Shown here piece by piece: positions 7,810 through 15,026 of a DNA stretch of 35,326 nucleotides. Position numbers and translations under genes: made by a program. The stretch comes from Bacilli bacterium (lineage in GTDB: Bacteria; Bacillota_I; Bacilli_A; RFN20; CAG-826). Below the pieces are notes generated by a model. It searched no databases. It had not been told where the DNA came from and saw only the letters and a list, made by a program, of their open reading frames with translations. Position 1 is the first letter of the stretch; every line of letters starts with the position of its first letter. Location: the NCBI GenBank assembly GCA_016296775.1, contig JAEDIE010000010.1, positions 1-35,326 of the forward strand, written 5' to 3'.

Positions 7810-8274
7810 TTAATAGTCTCCTTTTACTGCTTTTTTAATTTTAATTTCGTTTTCTCTTTGTTTAATTGTTTCTCTCTTATCGTAGTTTTTCTTACCCTTT
7901 GCTAAAGCAATTTCTACTTTACATCTTCCGTTTTTTAAATAAATTTTAGTAGGAACAATGGTATATCCATCTTTTATAACTCTATAACTATATTTAAGAA
8001 TCTCTCTTTTATGCATCAATAACTTTCTAGTTCTTAATTCTTCATGATTAAAAATAGTTCCTTTATCGTATTGAGCAATATGCATATTTAAAATATATGC
8101 TTCATTATTTTTGATAATGATATAAGCATCATTAAGATTAGCATTATTTAATCTTAATGATTTTATTTCAGTTCCTTTAAGCTCAATTCCACATTCTAAA
8201 AAGTCACTTAAGAAATAATTAAAGTGAGCTTTTTTGTTTGTAGAAATAATTTTAATACCACTAGTCTTTTCCAT
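7810..8274 (-). CDS. smpB: SsrA-binding protein SmpB
   Basis: tmRNA partner protein that delivers SsrA RNA to stalled ribosomes for trans-translation. The family's blocks are visible: KIISTNKKAHFNYFL at the N-terminus, GIELKGTEIKSLR, an NDAYIIIKNNEAYILNMHIAQY core, R.RKLLMHKREI, and the C-terminal basic tail with IALAKGKKNYDKRET. Length 154 aa is normal. The start is fixed by TATAAT ending 7 nt before the ATG with no Shine-Dalgarno site. That -10 box overlaps the stop codon of the upstream copper ATPase gene. The ssrA RNA gene itself is not in the window. Confidence 0.97.
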   Translation of the reverse strand: MEKTSGIKIISTNKKAHFNYFLSDFLECGIELKGTEIKSLRLNNANLNDAYIIIKNNEAYILNMHIAQYDKGTIFNHEELRTRKLLMHKREILKYSYRVIKDGYTIVPTKIYLKNGRCKVEIALAKGKKNYDKRETIKQRENEIKIKKAVKGDY

Positions 8275-8281
8275 TTTAAGT

Positions 8282-8287
8282 ATTATA
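8282..8287 (-). promoter_or_regulatory. Leaderless-type -10 box for smpB
   Basis: TATAAT on the minus strand (preceded directly by TG), 7 nt before the smpB ATG at 8274. It lies over the stop codon of the copper ATPase. No good -35 is visible; a perfect inverted repeat (8293-8317) occupies the space just upstream. Confidence 0.55.
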
Positions 8288-10547
8288 CATAATTTTTAGA
8301 TTTTTTAAATCTAAAAAGTAATAAAGAATTTAGACATACTGATATTGAAGAAATAATCATTAAAAGTGAACAATATAATGGATTTAAATATACCCCTAAA
8401 AATGCAAAGGCTCCAGCCGCAATAGGAATCATTATTAAATTATAAATAAATGCCCAAAATAGATTGAATTTAATATTGTTTTTAATCTTTTTAGAGAAGT
8501 AAGTAATAAAGAAAATGTTGCTTAAATTGTTGTTCATCAAAATAAAATCACTGCTACTTAAAGCTACGTCACTTCCTTTAGCTAAGCCAATACTTACATC
8601 GCTTAAAGTTAAAGCGATCGAATCATTAACTCCATCTCCAACCATGATTGTTTTATATCCTTTTTCTTTAAGTTCTAGAATATAATCTCTCTTCTTTAAA
8701 GGTGTAGCCAAAGCAAAATAACTATTAATTCCTAACTCTTTTGCAACTTTTTCGACGTTTGTTGGATTATCTCCACTACAAATACTAACCAATTTAAACT
8801 GTTTACTTGCTTTCTTAATGAACTCATAAGTTTCTTTTGAAATTGAATCACTTAAATAAAATATTCCATAAATAGAAGAAGACGAAAAAGCAATAGAAAC
8901 CAAATGATTTTTAGTATCACTTATATTGATTTTATTAAATTCTTCTTCACTTAAAATTTCTTTTGCTAAAGAAATACTTCCTACATAATAATCTTCATTT
9001 TTATATGTACCTTTTATACCTTTTCCACTTATTAAACATATATTTGTTACATCATCATTTATAGTATTTATATTATAGAAATTAATAATTGCTTCTGAAA
9101 AAGGATGATTAGTATTTTTCTCTAAAGTGTTAAAAACACTATTAATTCCAGCTTCTTTTTTAATTTCAATATACTTTTCAACATGCAATTTTCCTTCAGT
9201 AATTGTATTCGTTTTATCTAATACTAAACAATCACATGAACATATTTTTTCTATACTACTATTATCATTAATTAATACTCCATGTTTAGAAAATACACTG
9301 CTTCCTACAAGTAAAGAAATAGGAGTAGCTAAACCTAAAGCACAAGGACAAGAAATAGTTAATACAGAAATAGCAAAACCTAATGATTCTTCAAATATCG
9401 AAGAATATAACATTTTTAAAGTAACACCTTTAACTAAATATGTATCAACTAACATCCAAATGACAAAGGTTAAAGCACTTAATCCTAATACAATTGGAAC
9501 AAAAATAGATGATATTTTATCAACTGTTTTTGTTAATTTAGTTTTCATATTTGAAGCTTTTAAAACTAAATCAATTATCGAATTTATAGTAGAATCCTCA
9601 TTCTTTTTAGTTACAACAATAGTTAAAACTCCATCTTTATTTAATGTTCCTGCATAAACATTATCATCTTCACACTTTTCAATTAAGTTACTTTCTCCAG
9701 TTAATATAGATTCATCAACGTAACTTTTTCCTTTTAAAACAAATCCATCAACTGGAATATTTTCTTCTGTTTTAACTACAATTTGATCTCCAACTTGAAG
9801 ATACTTTGTTTCAACATCATAAATAATATTATCTCTTAAACAATGACTAATTTTAGGTTTAAGTTTCATTAAATTATAAATTGTATCACTAGCTTTTTTC
9901 TTTGAATAAGATTCAATTAATCTACCAATTGAAACTACAACTAAAACCATTCCACTAGCATCATAAAAATAATGAACATGTTCAAAATGATAACTTGAAG
10001 GAGAAACAGTAACACTAATTGTTATATATAAAGAATATAAAATAGAAGCTAAAGAAGATAAAAATACTAAGGTATTCATATCTGGATGCCCTTTAAATAA
10101 AACTTTACATCCATCAATATAAAAATTAAAAAATAACCCTAAAATTATTAATATAGTAGCTAATGCTAAATAACCATTTAAATATATTAATTCAGTTTTA
10201 TAAAATTCACTAAAAAGAGAAGGAAACATACCTCCCATAGAAAAAATAATTAAAGGAATAAGAAGCAAAATACCTACTATTACCTTTATTAATTGTATTT
10301 TTCTTTCTTTATTTGAAGTATCAATTAACTCTTCTTGATCTTTAAATTCACTTACTCTAAAACCATTATCAACAATGGTTTTTTTAATTAATTCTTTTGT
10401 TAGTTTAGATTCATCAAAATCTAAACTAACAGTATTATTAATTAAGTTAATATCTACATTTCTAACACCATCTAATTTATTTAAAGAAGATAAAACAGTT
10501 TGTTTACAACTAGCACAGTGCATACTAACAAGATATGTTATTTTCAT
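8283..10547 (-). CDS. copA: Copper-type P1B ATPase (CopA-like) with DKTNT motif
   Basis: Cu+-exporting P-type ATPase, 754 aa. An N-terminal HMA domain carries MHCASC (Cys11, Cys14). Then come the TGES actuator motif (283-286), the CPC transport motif in TISCPCALGLATP (Cys400, Cys402), His-Pro 481-482 of the nucleotide domain, and GDGVND (637-642). The last membrane helix has the Cu-type MxxSS motif (MIISS). Oddly, the phosphorylation motif reads DKTNT (Asp444) instead of the near-invariant DKTGT, and the usual TGDN is SGDN. The catalytic Asp itself is kept. It follows the flavodoxin-like gene by 2 nt with a GAGG Shine-Dalgarno site, so the two form an operon. Copper specificity rests on CPC, MxxSS and the HMA domain. 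Confidence 0.9.
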   Translation of the reverse strand: MKITYLVSMHCASCKQTVLSSLNKLDGVRNVDINLINNTVSLDFDESKLTKELIKKTIVDNGFRVSEFKDQEELIDTSNKERKIQLIKVIVGILLLIPLIIFSMGGMFPSLFSEFYKTELIYLNGYLALATILIILGLFFNFYIDGCKVLFKGHPDMNTLVFLSSLASILYSLYITISVTVSPSSYHFEHVHYFYDASGMVLVVVSIGRLIESYSKKKASDTIYNLMKLKPKISHCLRDNIIYDVETKYLQVGDQIVVKTEENIPVDGFVLKGKSYVDESILTGESNLIEKCEDDNVYAGTLNKDGVLTIVVTKKNEDSTINSIIDLVLKASNMKTKLTKTVDKISSIFVPIVLGLSALTFVIWMLVDTYLVKGVTLKMLYSSIFEESLGFAISVLTISCPCALGLATPISLLVGSSVFSKHGVLINDNSSIEKICSCDCLVLDKTNTITEGKLHVEKYIEIKKEAGINSVFNTLEKNTNHPFSEAIINFYNINTINDDVTNICLISGKGIKGTYKNEDYYVGSISLAKEILSEEEFNKINISDTKNHLVSIAFSSSSIYGIFYLSDSISKETYEFIKKASKQFKLVSICSGDNPTNVEKVAKELGINSYFALATPLKKRDYILELKEKGYKTIMVGDGVNDSIALTLSDVSIGLAKGSDVALSSSDFILMNNNLSNIFFITYFSKKIKNNIKFNLFWAFIYNLIMIPIAAGAFAFLGVYLNPLYCSLLMIISSISVCLNSLLLFRFKKSKNYV
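8293..8317. repeat. 11-bp-arm inverted repeat upstream of smpB -10
   Basis: TTTTTAGATTT (8293-8303), 3-nt loop, AAATCTAAAAA (8307-8317): perfect arms. It lies in the last codons of the copper ATPase and just upstream of the smpB -10 box. It could be an operator, a weak hairpin at the end of the copA message, or chance in AT-rich DNA. Confidence 0.4.
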
Positions 10548-10549
10548 TA

Positions 10550-11077
10550 TTAGTGCCTCAAATTAACTCTTCTATAAATATCAACTAATCTATCTAAATT
10601 AGAATTAGATACAAAATTAATAGATCCATTTAATCTTTGTTCTAACATCTCCTTTTGGGATGGATCTTTTTTCATAGCCATTTTAATAGATAATTTCATC
10701 ATCATTTTAGTTAATGGTTTCATTCTTGAAATATCCAATCCACCTAAAAGTAAAAATAATCTTACATGATATTCATCTAAACTATTGGTAGTAATAACTA
10801 AATCTCTTTTTTCTTCATCTGGAGGTTGAATACCTGTAGCAATAATATAAATATTTTTATCTTTCATATATTTATATTTCTTTAAAAATTTACTTACACC
10901 TAAAATAACGTTATTTCTTAATGGTCCTGCAAAAAAGATATTATCAGCATCGCTTACTAACTTTTTAGAGATCTTATTAATTTTATATACTTCAAGAGGA
11001 ACAATACGATTTTGAAGCATATCTACATATTCTTTGGTAAATCCCGTATTTGATTTATAAAATATTACATTTTTCAT
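10550..11077 (-). CDS. Flavodoxin-domain protein (HemG/flavodoxin_5-like)
   Basis: A 175-aa protein with a flavodoxin-like N-terminus: MKNVIFYKSNTGFTKEYVDML gives strand 1 and the S-x-T-G-x-T FMN phosphate loop. Next are a second strand (LEVYKI), an IFFAGPLRNN segment (family: iiiGspi) and a YIIATGIQPP strand. The C-terminal part, with MKPLTKMMMKLSIKMAMK, is helical and basic, like the flavodoxin_5 family. FMN binding is likely; the redox partner is unknown. It heads the transcript that continues into the copper ATPase 2 nt later. A link to copper handling or reductive metal stress is inference from this neighbourhood. Confidence 0.7.
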   Translation of the reverse strand: MKNVIFYKSNTGFTKEYVDMLQNRIVPLEVYKINKISKKLVSDADNIFFAGPLRNNVILGVSKFLKKYKYMKDKNIYIIATGIQPPDEEKRDLVITTNSLDEYHVRLFLLLGGLDISRMKPLTKMMMKLSIKMAMKKDPSQKEMLEQRLNGSINFVSNSNLDRLVDIYRRVNLRH

Positions 11078-11085
11078 ACTTTTAA

Positions 11086-11114
11086 ATTATAAAAAGAATA
11101 CGTAAACAAAACAA
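11086..11114 (-). promoter_or_regulatory. Promoter of the flavodoxin-copA operon
   Basis: Minus strand: TTGTTT (11109-11114), 17-nt spacer, TATAAT (11086-11091), then 8 nt to the ATG at 11077. No Shine-Dalgarno site, so the message is leaderless or has a 1-2 nt leader. Confidence 0.65.
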
Positions 11115-11135
11115 TTATTTTGCATAAATTTGCTC

Positions 11136-11165
11136 TTGACAGTTGAATAGTTGTTCAACTATTAT
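11136..11165 (+). promoter_or_regulatory. Promoter of the arsR-type/zinc ATPase operon
   Basis: TTGACA (11136-11141), 18-nt spacer, TATTAT (11160-11165). A perfect inverted repeat (11146-11163) covers the spacer and runs into the -10. The leader holds a GAGGT Shine-Dalgarno site before the ATG at 11184. Confidence 0.75.
11146..11163. promoter_or_regulatory. Candidate ArsR/SmtB-family operator (8-2-8 inverted repeat)
   Basis: AATAGTTG, 2-nt spacer, CAACTATT: perfect 8-bp arms overlapping the -10 box. The two-base centre matches the 12-2-12 layout known for SmtB/CzrA/CadC operators. Binding here by the product of the next gene would block RNA polymerase until metal is bound. Confidence 0.7.
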
Positions 11166-11183
11166 ATTTACGAGGTAAATTTT

Positions 11184-11528
11184 ATGGAAAAAGAAATTTT
11201 AGATATAAAAGCTGTAAATAAAGCAAAAAAGAACTTAGTAAAAGATGTTGAAGTATACGATATTGCTGATTTCTTCAAAATTTTTTCAGATTCAACAAGA
11301 TTACAAATTTTATTTGCTCTTAATAATAATGAATTAAGTGTTAATGACTTATGCAATGTAGTTAATATGAATAAATCTGCTGTAAGTCATCAATTAAAGT
11401 ACTTAAAACTTAATCATTTAGTTAAATTTACTAAAAAAGGTAAAAATGTTTTTTATAGTCATGATGATGAACACGTTTCTTTAATTATTGAAACAGCTAG
11501 AAGACATCTAATGGAGGAAGAACAATGA
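11184..11528 (+). CDS. ArsR/SmtB-family metal-sensing repressor, CadC/CzrA-like
   Basis: A 114-aa winged-helix repressor. DNA-binding region about residues 50-80: ELSVNDLCNVVNMNKSAVSHQLKYLK. The alpha5 metal site matches CadC exactly in residues and spacing: Asp95, His97, His108, Glu111 (D-x-H-x10-H-x2-E). The alpha3N cysteine pair of Cd/Pb sensors (ELCVCD) is replaced by ELSVND, so sensing through that site is not expected; a Zn/Co sensor of CzrA type is the better fit. I chose the ATG at 11184, behind GAGGT, over an upstream in-frame ATG at 11151 that lies inside the promoter. Its TGA overlaps the ATPase ATG by 4 bp. It likely represses its own operon through the inverted repeat at 11146-11163. 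Confidence 0.9.
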   Translation: MEKEILDIKAVNKAKKNLVKDVEVYDIADFFKIFSDSTRLQILFALNNNELSVNDLCNVVNMNKSAVSHQLKYLKLNHLVKFTKKGKNVFYSHDDEHVSLIIETARRHLMEEEQ

Positions 11529-13456
11529 AATTAGTTAATAAATTACAACTAGTTATCGGGAGTATTGTTACTTTAACTTTACTTATTTTACATTTCACTA
11601 TTGGAGATATTGTTTTAACTTCCTCATATTCAGTTAATACTATTATTCTTTTACCAATTGCAGTAGTTACATATATGTTTTTAGTTTACGATATAGTTCT
11701 TGAATCTTTTGAAAAGATAATGGAAAAAGATTTCTTTAATGAACTTACTTTAACTTTAATTGCCACTATTGCTGCATTTTGTATATTAGAATTTGTTGAA
11801 GCTTTAGCTGTTGTTTTATTCTTTAAAATTGGAGAAACATTTGAAGATTATGCTAAAGATAAATCTAAAAATTCACTTAAATCAATTTTAGAACTTAAAC
11901 CAGATTACGCTAATCTTTTAAAAGATAATATAGAAACTAAAGTAAATCCTGAAGTATTAAAATTAGGAGATATTATTATAGTTAAACCAGGAGAAAAAAT
12001 ACCAGTAGATGGAATAATTATAGAAGGAAATACATCGTTAAATACTAGCTCAATTACAGGTGAATCATTACCAAAAGATGTTAAAGAAAATGAAGAAGTA
12101 ATAAGTGGAACTATTAATATTTCTAATGTAATTAAAGTCCAAGTTACTAAATTATTTAAAGATTCTACAGTTAATAAAATTCTTGATATGGTTACAAATT
12201 CATTAGAAAACAAATCTAAACAAGAAAAATTCATTACTAAATTTTCAAAAATTTACACTCCTGTTGTTATTTCGTTAGCTTTTCTTTGTGCTATTGTTCC
12301 ACCTTTAATTATTGGATTATTAAATGTAGATGGATATACATTATCTTCTTATGAATTATGGCAAAACTGGATCAATGTTGCTTGTAGTTTCTTAGTTATT
12401 TCTTGTCCATGTAGCTTAGTTTTAAGTGTCCCATTAACTTATTTTGTTGCTATTGGTGTATCTAGTAAATATAAAGCTATTGTAAAAGGTACAATATATT
12501 TAGAATACTTAAATTCATTAGATACTTTAGCTTTAGATAAAACTGGAACAATTACAAAAGGTAACTTTGAAATTCAAAATATAGAATTAAATGAAGGAAT
12601 AAGTAAAGATTATTTATTAGATTATGCTTATATTGGAGAATATTATTCTTCTCATCCTATTGCTTTAGCTATTAAAAATTATCATACTTTAAATATTGAT
12701 GAAAATAATATTTCAAATTATGAAGTAGTAATAGGGAAAGGTGTTAAGTTATTTTATAAAAATAAATTTCTTTTAGTAGGAAATTCTTCATTATTAAAAG
12801 ATAATAATATAGATATTAAAGAAAATGGAAATATAGGTACTATTGTTTATGTAAGTTATGATGATAAATTCTTAGGATCTATATGTATTGCTGATTCAAT
12901 TAAAGATGATTCAAAAATTGCTTTAAACGAACTAAAGAAGCTTGGTTTTAAAAATATTATTATGTTAACTGGTGATGATAAGAAAAATGCTTCTAGCATT
13001 GCTAATGAATTAAATATTGAATATAAAGCTAATCTTCTTCCTTTAGATAAAGGAAAGATAATTGATGAATTAAAATATATTGGAAATAAGGTATGTTTTG
13101 TAGGAGATGGAATTAACGATACGGTAAGTTTAGTTAAATCTGATATAGGAATATCAATGGGAAATATAGGAAGTGATGCTGCTATTGAGAGTAGTGACAT
13201 TATCTTAATGGATGATAAACTACTTACATTAGTTAAAGTTAAAAAGATTAGTAAAGCTGCTACAAATAAAGCAATATTTAATATAGTTTTCTCTCTAGTT
13301 ATCAAAATAGGAATGATGATATTATCTATTTTAAATAGTAGTTTATCATTAAATTTAAATTCATTAATTATGTGGCTAGCTATCTTTGCAGATGTTGGAG
13401 TTACAGTTATTTGTGTCCTTAACTCAATGAGTTTAATGATAAAAAAGATTAAATAA
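11525..13456 (+). CDS. Zn/Cd/Pb-type P1B ATPase without N-terminal metal-binding domain
   Basis: Heavy-metal-exporting P-type ATPase, 643 aa, ZntA/CadA group. Motifs: TGES (178-181), CPC in VISCPCSLVLSVPL (Cys294, Cys296; the Ser-Leu-Val-x-Ser-x-Pro-Leu context is the Zn/Cd type), DKTGT (338-342), His-Pro 377-378, GDGIND (527-532). The last helices keep the Zn-group Lys (Lys594) and Asp (Asp623 in FADVG). There is no N-terminal HMA domain or His/Cys-rich extension; the protein begins directly with membrane helices, unlike most CadA/ZntA. It is coupled to the metal sensor by a 4-bp ATGA overlap and followed by a strong terminator. Zinc, possibly cadmium or lead, is the inferred substrate. Confidence 0.9.
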   Translation: MKLVNKLQLVIGSIVTLTLLILHFTIGDIVLTSSYSVNTIILLPIAVVTYMFLVYDIVLESFEKIMEKDFFNELTLTLIATIAAFCILEFVEALAVVLFFKIGETFEDYAKDKSKNSLKSILELKPDYANLLKDNIETKVNPEVLKLGDIIIVKPGEKIPVDGIIIEGNTSLNTSSITGESLPKDVKENEEVISGTINISNVIKVQVTKLFKDSTVNKILDMVTNSLENKSKQEKFITKFSKIYTPVVISLAFLCAIVPPLIIGLLNVDGYTLSSYELWQNWINVACSFLVISCPCSLVLSVPLTYFVAIGVSSKYKAIVKGTIYLEYLNSLDTLALDKTGTITKGNFEIQNIELNEGISKDYLLDYAYIGEYYSSHPIALAIKNYHTLNIDENNISNYEVVIGKGVKLFYKNKFLLVGNSSLLKDNNIDIKENGNIGTIVYVSYDDKFLGSICIADSIKDDSKIALNELKKLGFKNIIMLTGDDKKNASSIANELNIEYKANLLPLDKGKIIDELKYIGNKVCFVGDGINDTVSLVKSDIGISMGNIGSDAAIESSDIILMDDKLLTLVKVKKISKAATNKAIFNIVFSLVIKIGMMILSILNSSLSLNLNSLIMWLAIFADVGVTVICVLNSMSLMIKKIK

Positions 13457-13472
13457 ATAATATAAAAAATAA

Positions 13473-13509
13473 AAAAATCTATGGGATTTCCCATAGATTT
13501 TTGTTTTTT
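13473..13509. terminator. Bidirectional intrinsic terminator
   Basis: AAAAATCTATGGGA (13473-13486) pairs perfectly with TCCCATAGATTTTT (13489-13502). T-rich tails lie on both sides: TTTTTGTTTTTT on the plus strand and a T-rich stretch past 13473 on the minus strand. It sits between the zinc ATPase (+) and the 31-aa membrane peptide (-) and can end both transcripts. Confidence 0.9.
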
Positions 13510-13603
13510 AAGAAAAATAGAAACCAAAGAAGAATATTGTATAAAACAATAAGAAAGAAAGGATTGCACAAAGGATTATTATATACCACTTAAAATATTT
13601 CAT
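13508..13603 (-). CDS. 31-aa single-pass membrane peptide
   Basis: A short frame whose ATG overlaps the TGA of the 355-aa exported protein (ATGA at 13600-13603). It is preceded by a near-perfect Shine-Dalgarno sequence (GAGGAGGGG) inside the last codons of that gene. The product begins MKYFKWYIII and is almost wholly hydrophobic (Ile, Leu, Phe, Tyr) with a single Cys; it would form one membrane helix with a short basic N-terminus. It ends just before the bidirectional terminator. SD strength and coupling make it a believable gene. Function unknown; it could be a partner or assembly peptide for the exported protein, or a small toxin-like peptide, though no antitoxin is evident. Confidence 0.6.
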   Translation of the reverse strand: MKYFKWYIIILCAILSFLLFYTIFFFGFYFS

Positions 13604-14667
13604 AACCCCTCCTCTGCTAAGAAGTAATTAATAGTTGTAGTATTAACACTATGTAATTCTTTCTTTTCATAACTAAATGCAACGTTACAATATCCTAATG
13701 TTCCAGCAGCAGCAAGTTTAGTATAAACTTTATAATCTTCACAAGATTTTAAATTAACAATCTTTAAATCTTTAGTAGTTGTAAGCATTACTCCACAATT
13801 TTTATACTCTGGAGGTTTTTCCATCGCTGCTAAATCGTTTTGATCCCTTGTTGAGTTTGCTGAATATAAAGCAAGAGTTTCAGTTGCTTTAGTATTTAAA
13901 TTTAAATAGAAAACATAATTTCCATCAACAATATCGACTGTGTTATTAAAAGAAACATCCCTTTTCTTATAATCTTTTGTATTCCGTGTAGCATCTTTTA
14001 AAGTTTCATTATTGATGTTATATCCAAATGGAAATTCAGGAACAAACGAAACTGTTTGAATCATTCTTTCAGCTGACCAAGTACGTTTTCCTTGATCATA
14101 TTCTGCACTACAAACATAATTTTCTTCATCAAAACTAACTTTTGAAGGACATCTATAATAATCGTATCTTCCAACATATGCTTGTGTTGAACTAGTAATA
14201 GGTTTAGTAGAATCAAAGTTATAGGCAATTTCTCCAAAAGCAACAAGTCCACTAGAAGAAGTACAAACGTTTTCTCTACTTCTTAACTTACCATTTTGAA
14301 TATATTCACTAATAACTGTTTGGTTATTTAAACTTCCTGAAACGGCTTTAGAACAAGCAACATAACTTGTATACTCGTTCATATTACAATACTTATATTG
14401 AGCATAACCAGCTATATCTCCAATTGAAATTTTATTCAAAATTTCACTTGAAGAAAAATCGATTGATTCTAACTCATCTTCTTTATAATTGTTATCGTTT
14501 AAAAATTGTTTAAAGTTGTTATATGCTGTTAAATCTTGTTCATATGTTCCAATAAAAACCTCAGCAGGTTTATAATAACTTCCAACAAACCACCCAACTA
14601 CACCACCTAAACCAGCACAAATAGGACAGGCAACTGCAAGAGCAATAATACGTTTTAAATACATCAT
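13600..14667 (-). CDS. Exported membrane-anchored protein, unknown function (355 aa)
   Basis: The N-terminus MMYLKRIIALAVACPICAG leads a hydrophobic segment (about 5-30) that would anchor or export the protein; VACPICAG contains two Cys but is not a clear lipobox. The rest is extracellular-looking: many Asn, Ser, Thr and Tyr, with about eight scattered cysteines that could form disulfides. No family motif recognised. It is transcribed from its own promoter (TTTACA, 17 nt, TAAAAT) whose -10 ends 7 nt before the ATG without a Shine-Dalgarno site. The second ATG codon (14664) is an alternative start. It is followed by a coupled 31-aa membrane peptide. Confidence 0.65.
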   Translation of the reverse strand: MMYLKRIIALAVACPICAGLGGVVGWFVGSYYKPAEVFIGTYEQDLTAYNNFKQFLNDNNYKEDELESIDFSSSEILNKISIGDIAGYAQYKYCNMNEYTSYVACSKAVSGSLNNQTVISEYIQNGKLRSRENVCTSSSGLVAFGEIAYNFDSTKPITSSTQAYVGRYDYYRCPSKVSFDEENYVCSAEYDQGKRTWSAERMIQTVSFVPEFPFGYNINNETLKDATRNTKDYKKRDVSFNNTVDIVDGNYVFYLNLNTKATETLALYSANSTRDQNDLAAMEKPPEYKNCGVMLTTTKDLKIVNLKSCEDYKVYTKLAAAGTLGYCNVAFSYEKKELHSVNTTTINYFLAEEGL

Positions 14668-14674
14668 ATGAATT

Positions 14675-14703
14675 ATTTTAACATATAATAAAGATGATGT
14701 AAA
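14675..14703 (-). promoter_or_regulatory. Leaderless-type promoter for the 355-aa exported protein
   Basis: Minus strand: TTTACA (14698-14703), exact 17-nt spacer ending in TGT (extended -10), TAAAAT (14675-14680), then 7 nt to the ATG at 14667. This is the best-formed complete example of the leaderless arrangement in the window. Confidence 0.75.
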
Positions 14704-14728
14704 AAGGCAATTTTTTACTTAAGTTGAC

Positions 14729-14749
14729 ATCTAGTTTTGTTAACTAGAT
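14729..14749. repeat. Inverted repeat with 8-bp arms between regulator gene and exported-protein promoter
   Basis: ATCTAGTT (14729-14736), 5-nt loop, AACTAGAT (14742-14749). It has no T-tract on either strand, so it is not a classic terminator. It lies just past the end of the XRE regulator gene and about 25 bp upstream of the -35 of the next gene, so a regulator-binding site is a fair guess. Confidence 0.45.
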
Positions 14750-14783
14750 TAAAAAACAATATGATTTACGATATATTTTTAAA

Positions 14784-15026
14784 TTAATTAATGGTATTAC
14801 TAACACCTTTAAGCAATTCTTCTAAAGTTATATTTAATCCTTTTGATATTTTAGCAAGTATCAAAAGAGTAGGATTTCTTCTTCCATTTTCTAAATCACA
14901 AAGATAATTTTTATTAATTCTAGATTCAAAAGCTAATGTCTCTATCGACATCTTTTTAAGTTTTCTTAAATATCTGATTCTACATCCAAGTTCAGAATAT
15001 ACATTAATTTCTTTCAAGTTTTTCAT
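14784..15026 (-). CDS. XRE-family helix-turn-helix regulator (80 aa)
   Basis: Small cytoplasmic DNA-binding protein with one HTH_3 domain: GCRIRYLRKLKKMSIETLA (helices 1-2), then SRINKNYLCDLENGRRNPT, the canonical second and third helices of the Cro/CI type (family: t...is.iErG.r.Ps), then LLILAKISKGLNITLEELL. I take the ATG at 15026, giving 80 aa and a 23-bp overlap with whiA; a TTG at 15068 in the same frame would give 94 aa but lies deeper inside whiA. No Shine-Dalgarno site is seen, so translation probably follows whiA. An inverted repeat downstream (14729-14749) is a possible target. Confidence 0.8.
   Translation of the reverse strand: MKNLKEINVYSELGCRIRYLRKLKKMSIETLAFESRINKNYLCDLENGRRNPTLLILAKISKGLNITLEELLKGVSNTIN

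Noticed and set aside
9127..9657. A 176-codon open frame antisense to the copper ATPase gene
   Set aside because: The opposite strand encodes CPC and phosphorylation motifs without interruption; the antisense product shows nothing recognisable and has no start signals.
11151..11183. Upstream in-frame ATG (11151) for the ArsR-type regulator
   Set aside because: It lies inside the inverted-repeat operator and the promoter spacer, upstream of the -10, so it cannot be in the transcript from that promoter. The ATG at 11184 has a Shine-Dalgarno site.
12856..13569. A 237-codon open frame antisense to the end of the zinc ATPase gene
   Set aside because: It lies opposite a gene with all P-type motifs, runs through the bidirectional terminator, and its product has no family features; it is an artefact of AT-rich codon use.
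14729..14749. Inverted repeat as a terminator of the whiA/XRE transcript
   Set aside because: There is no T-tract after the stem on the minus strand.
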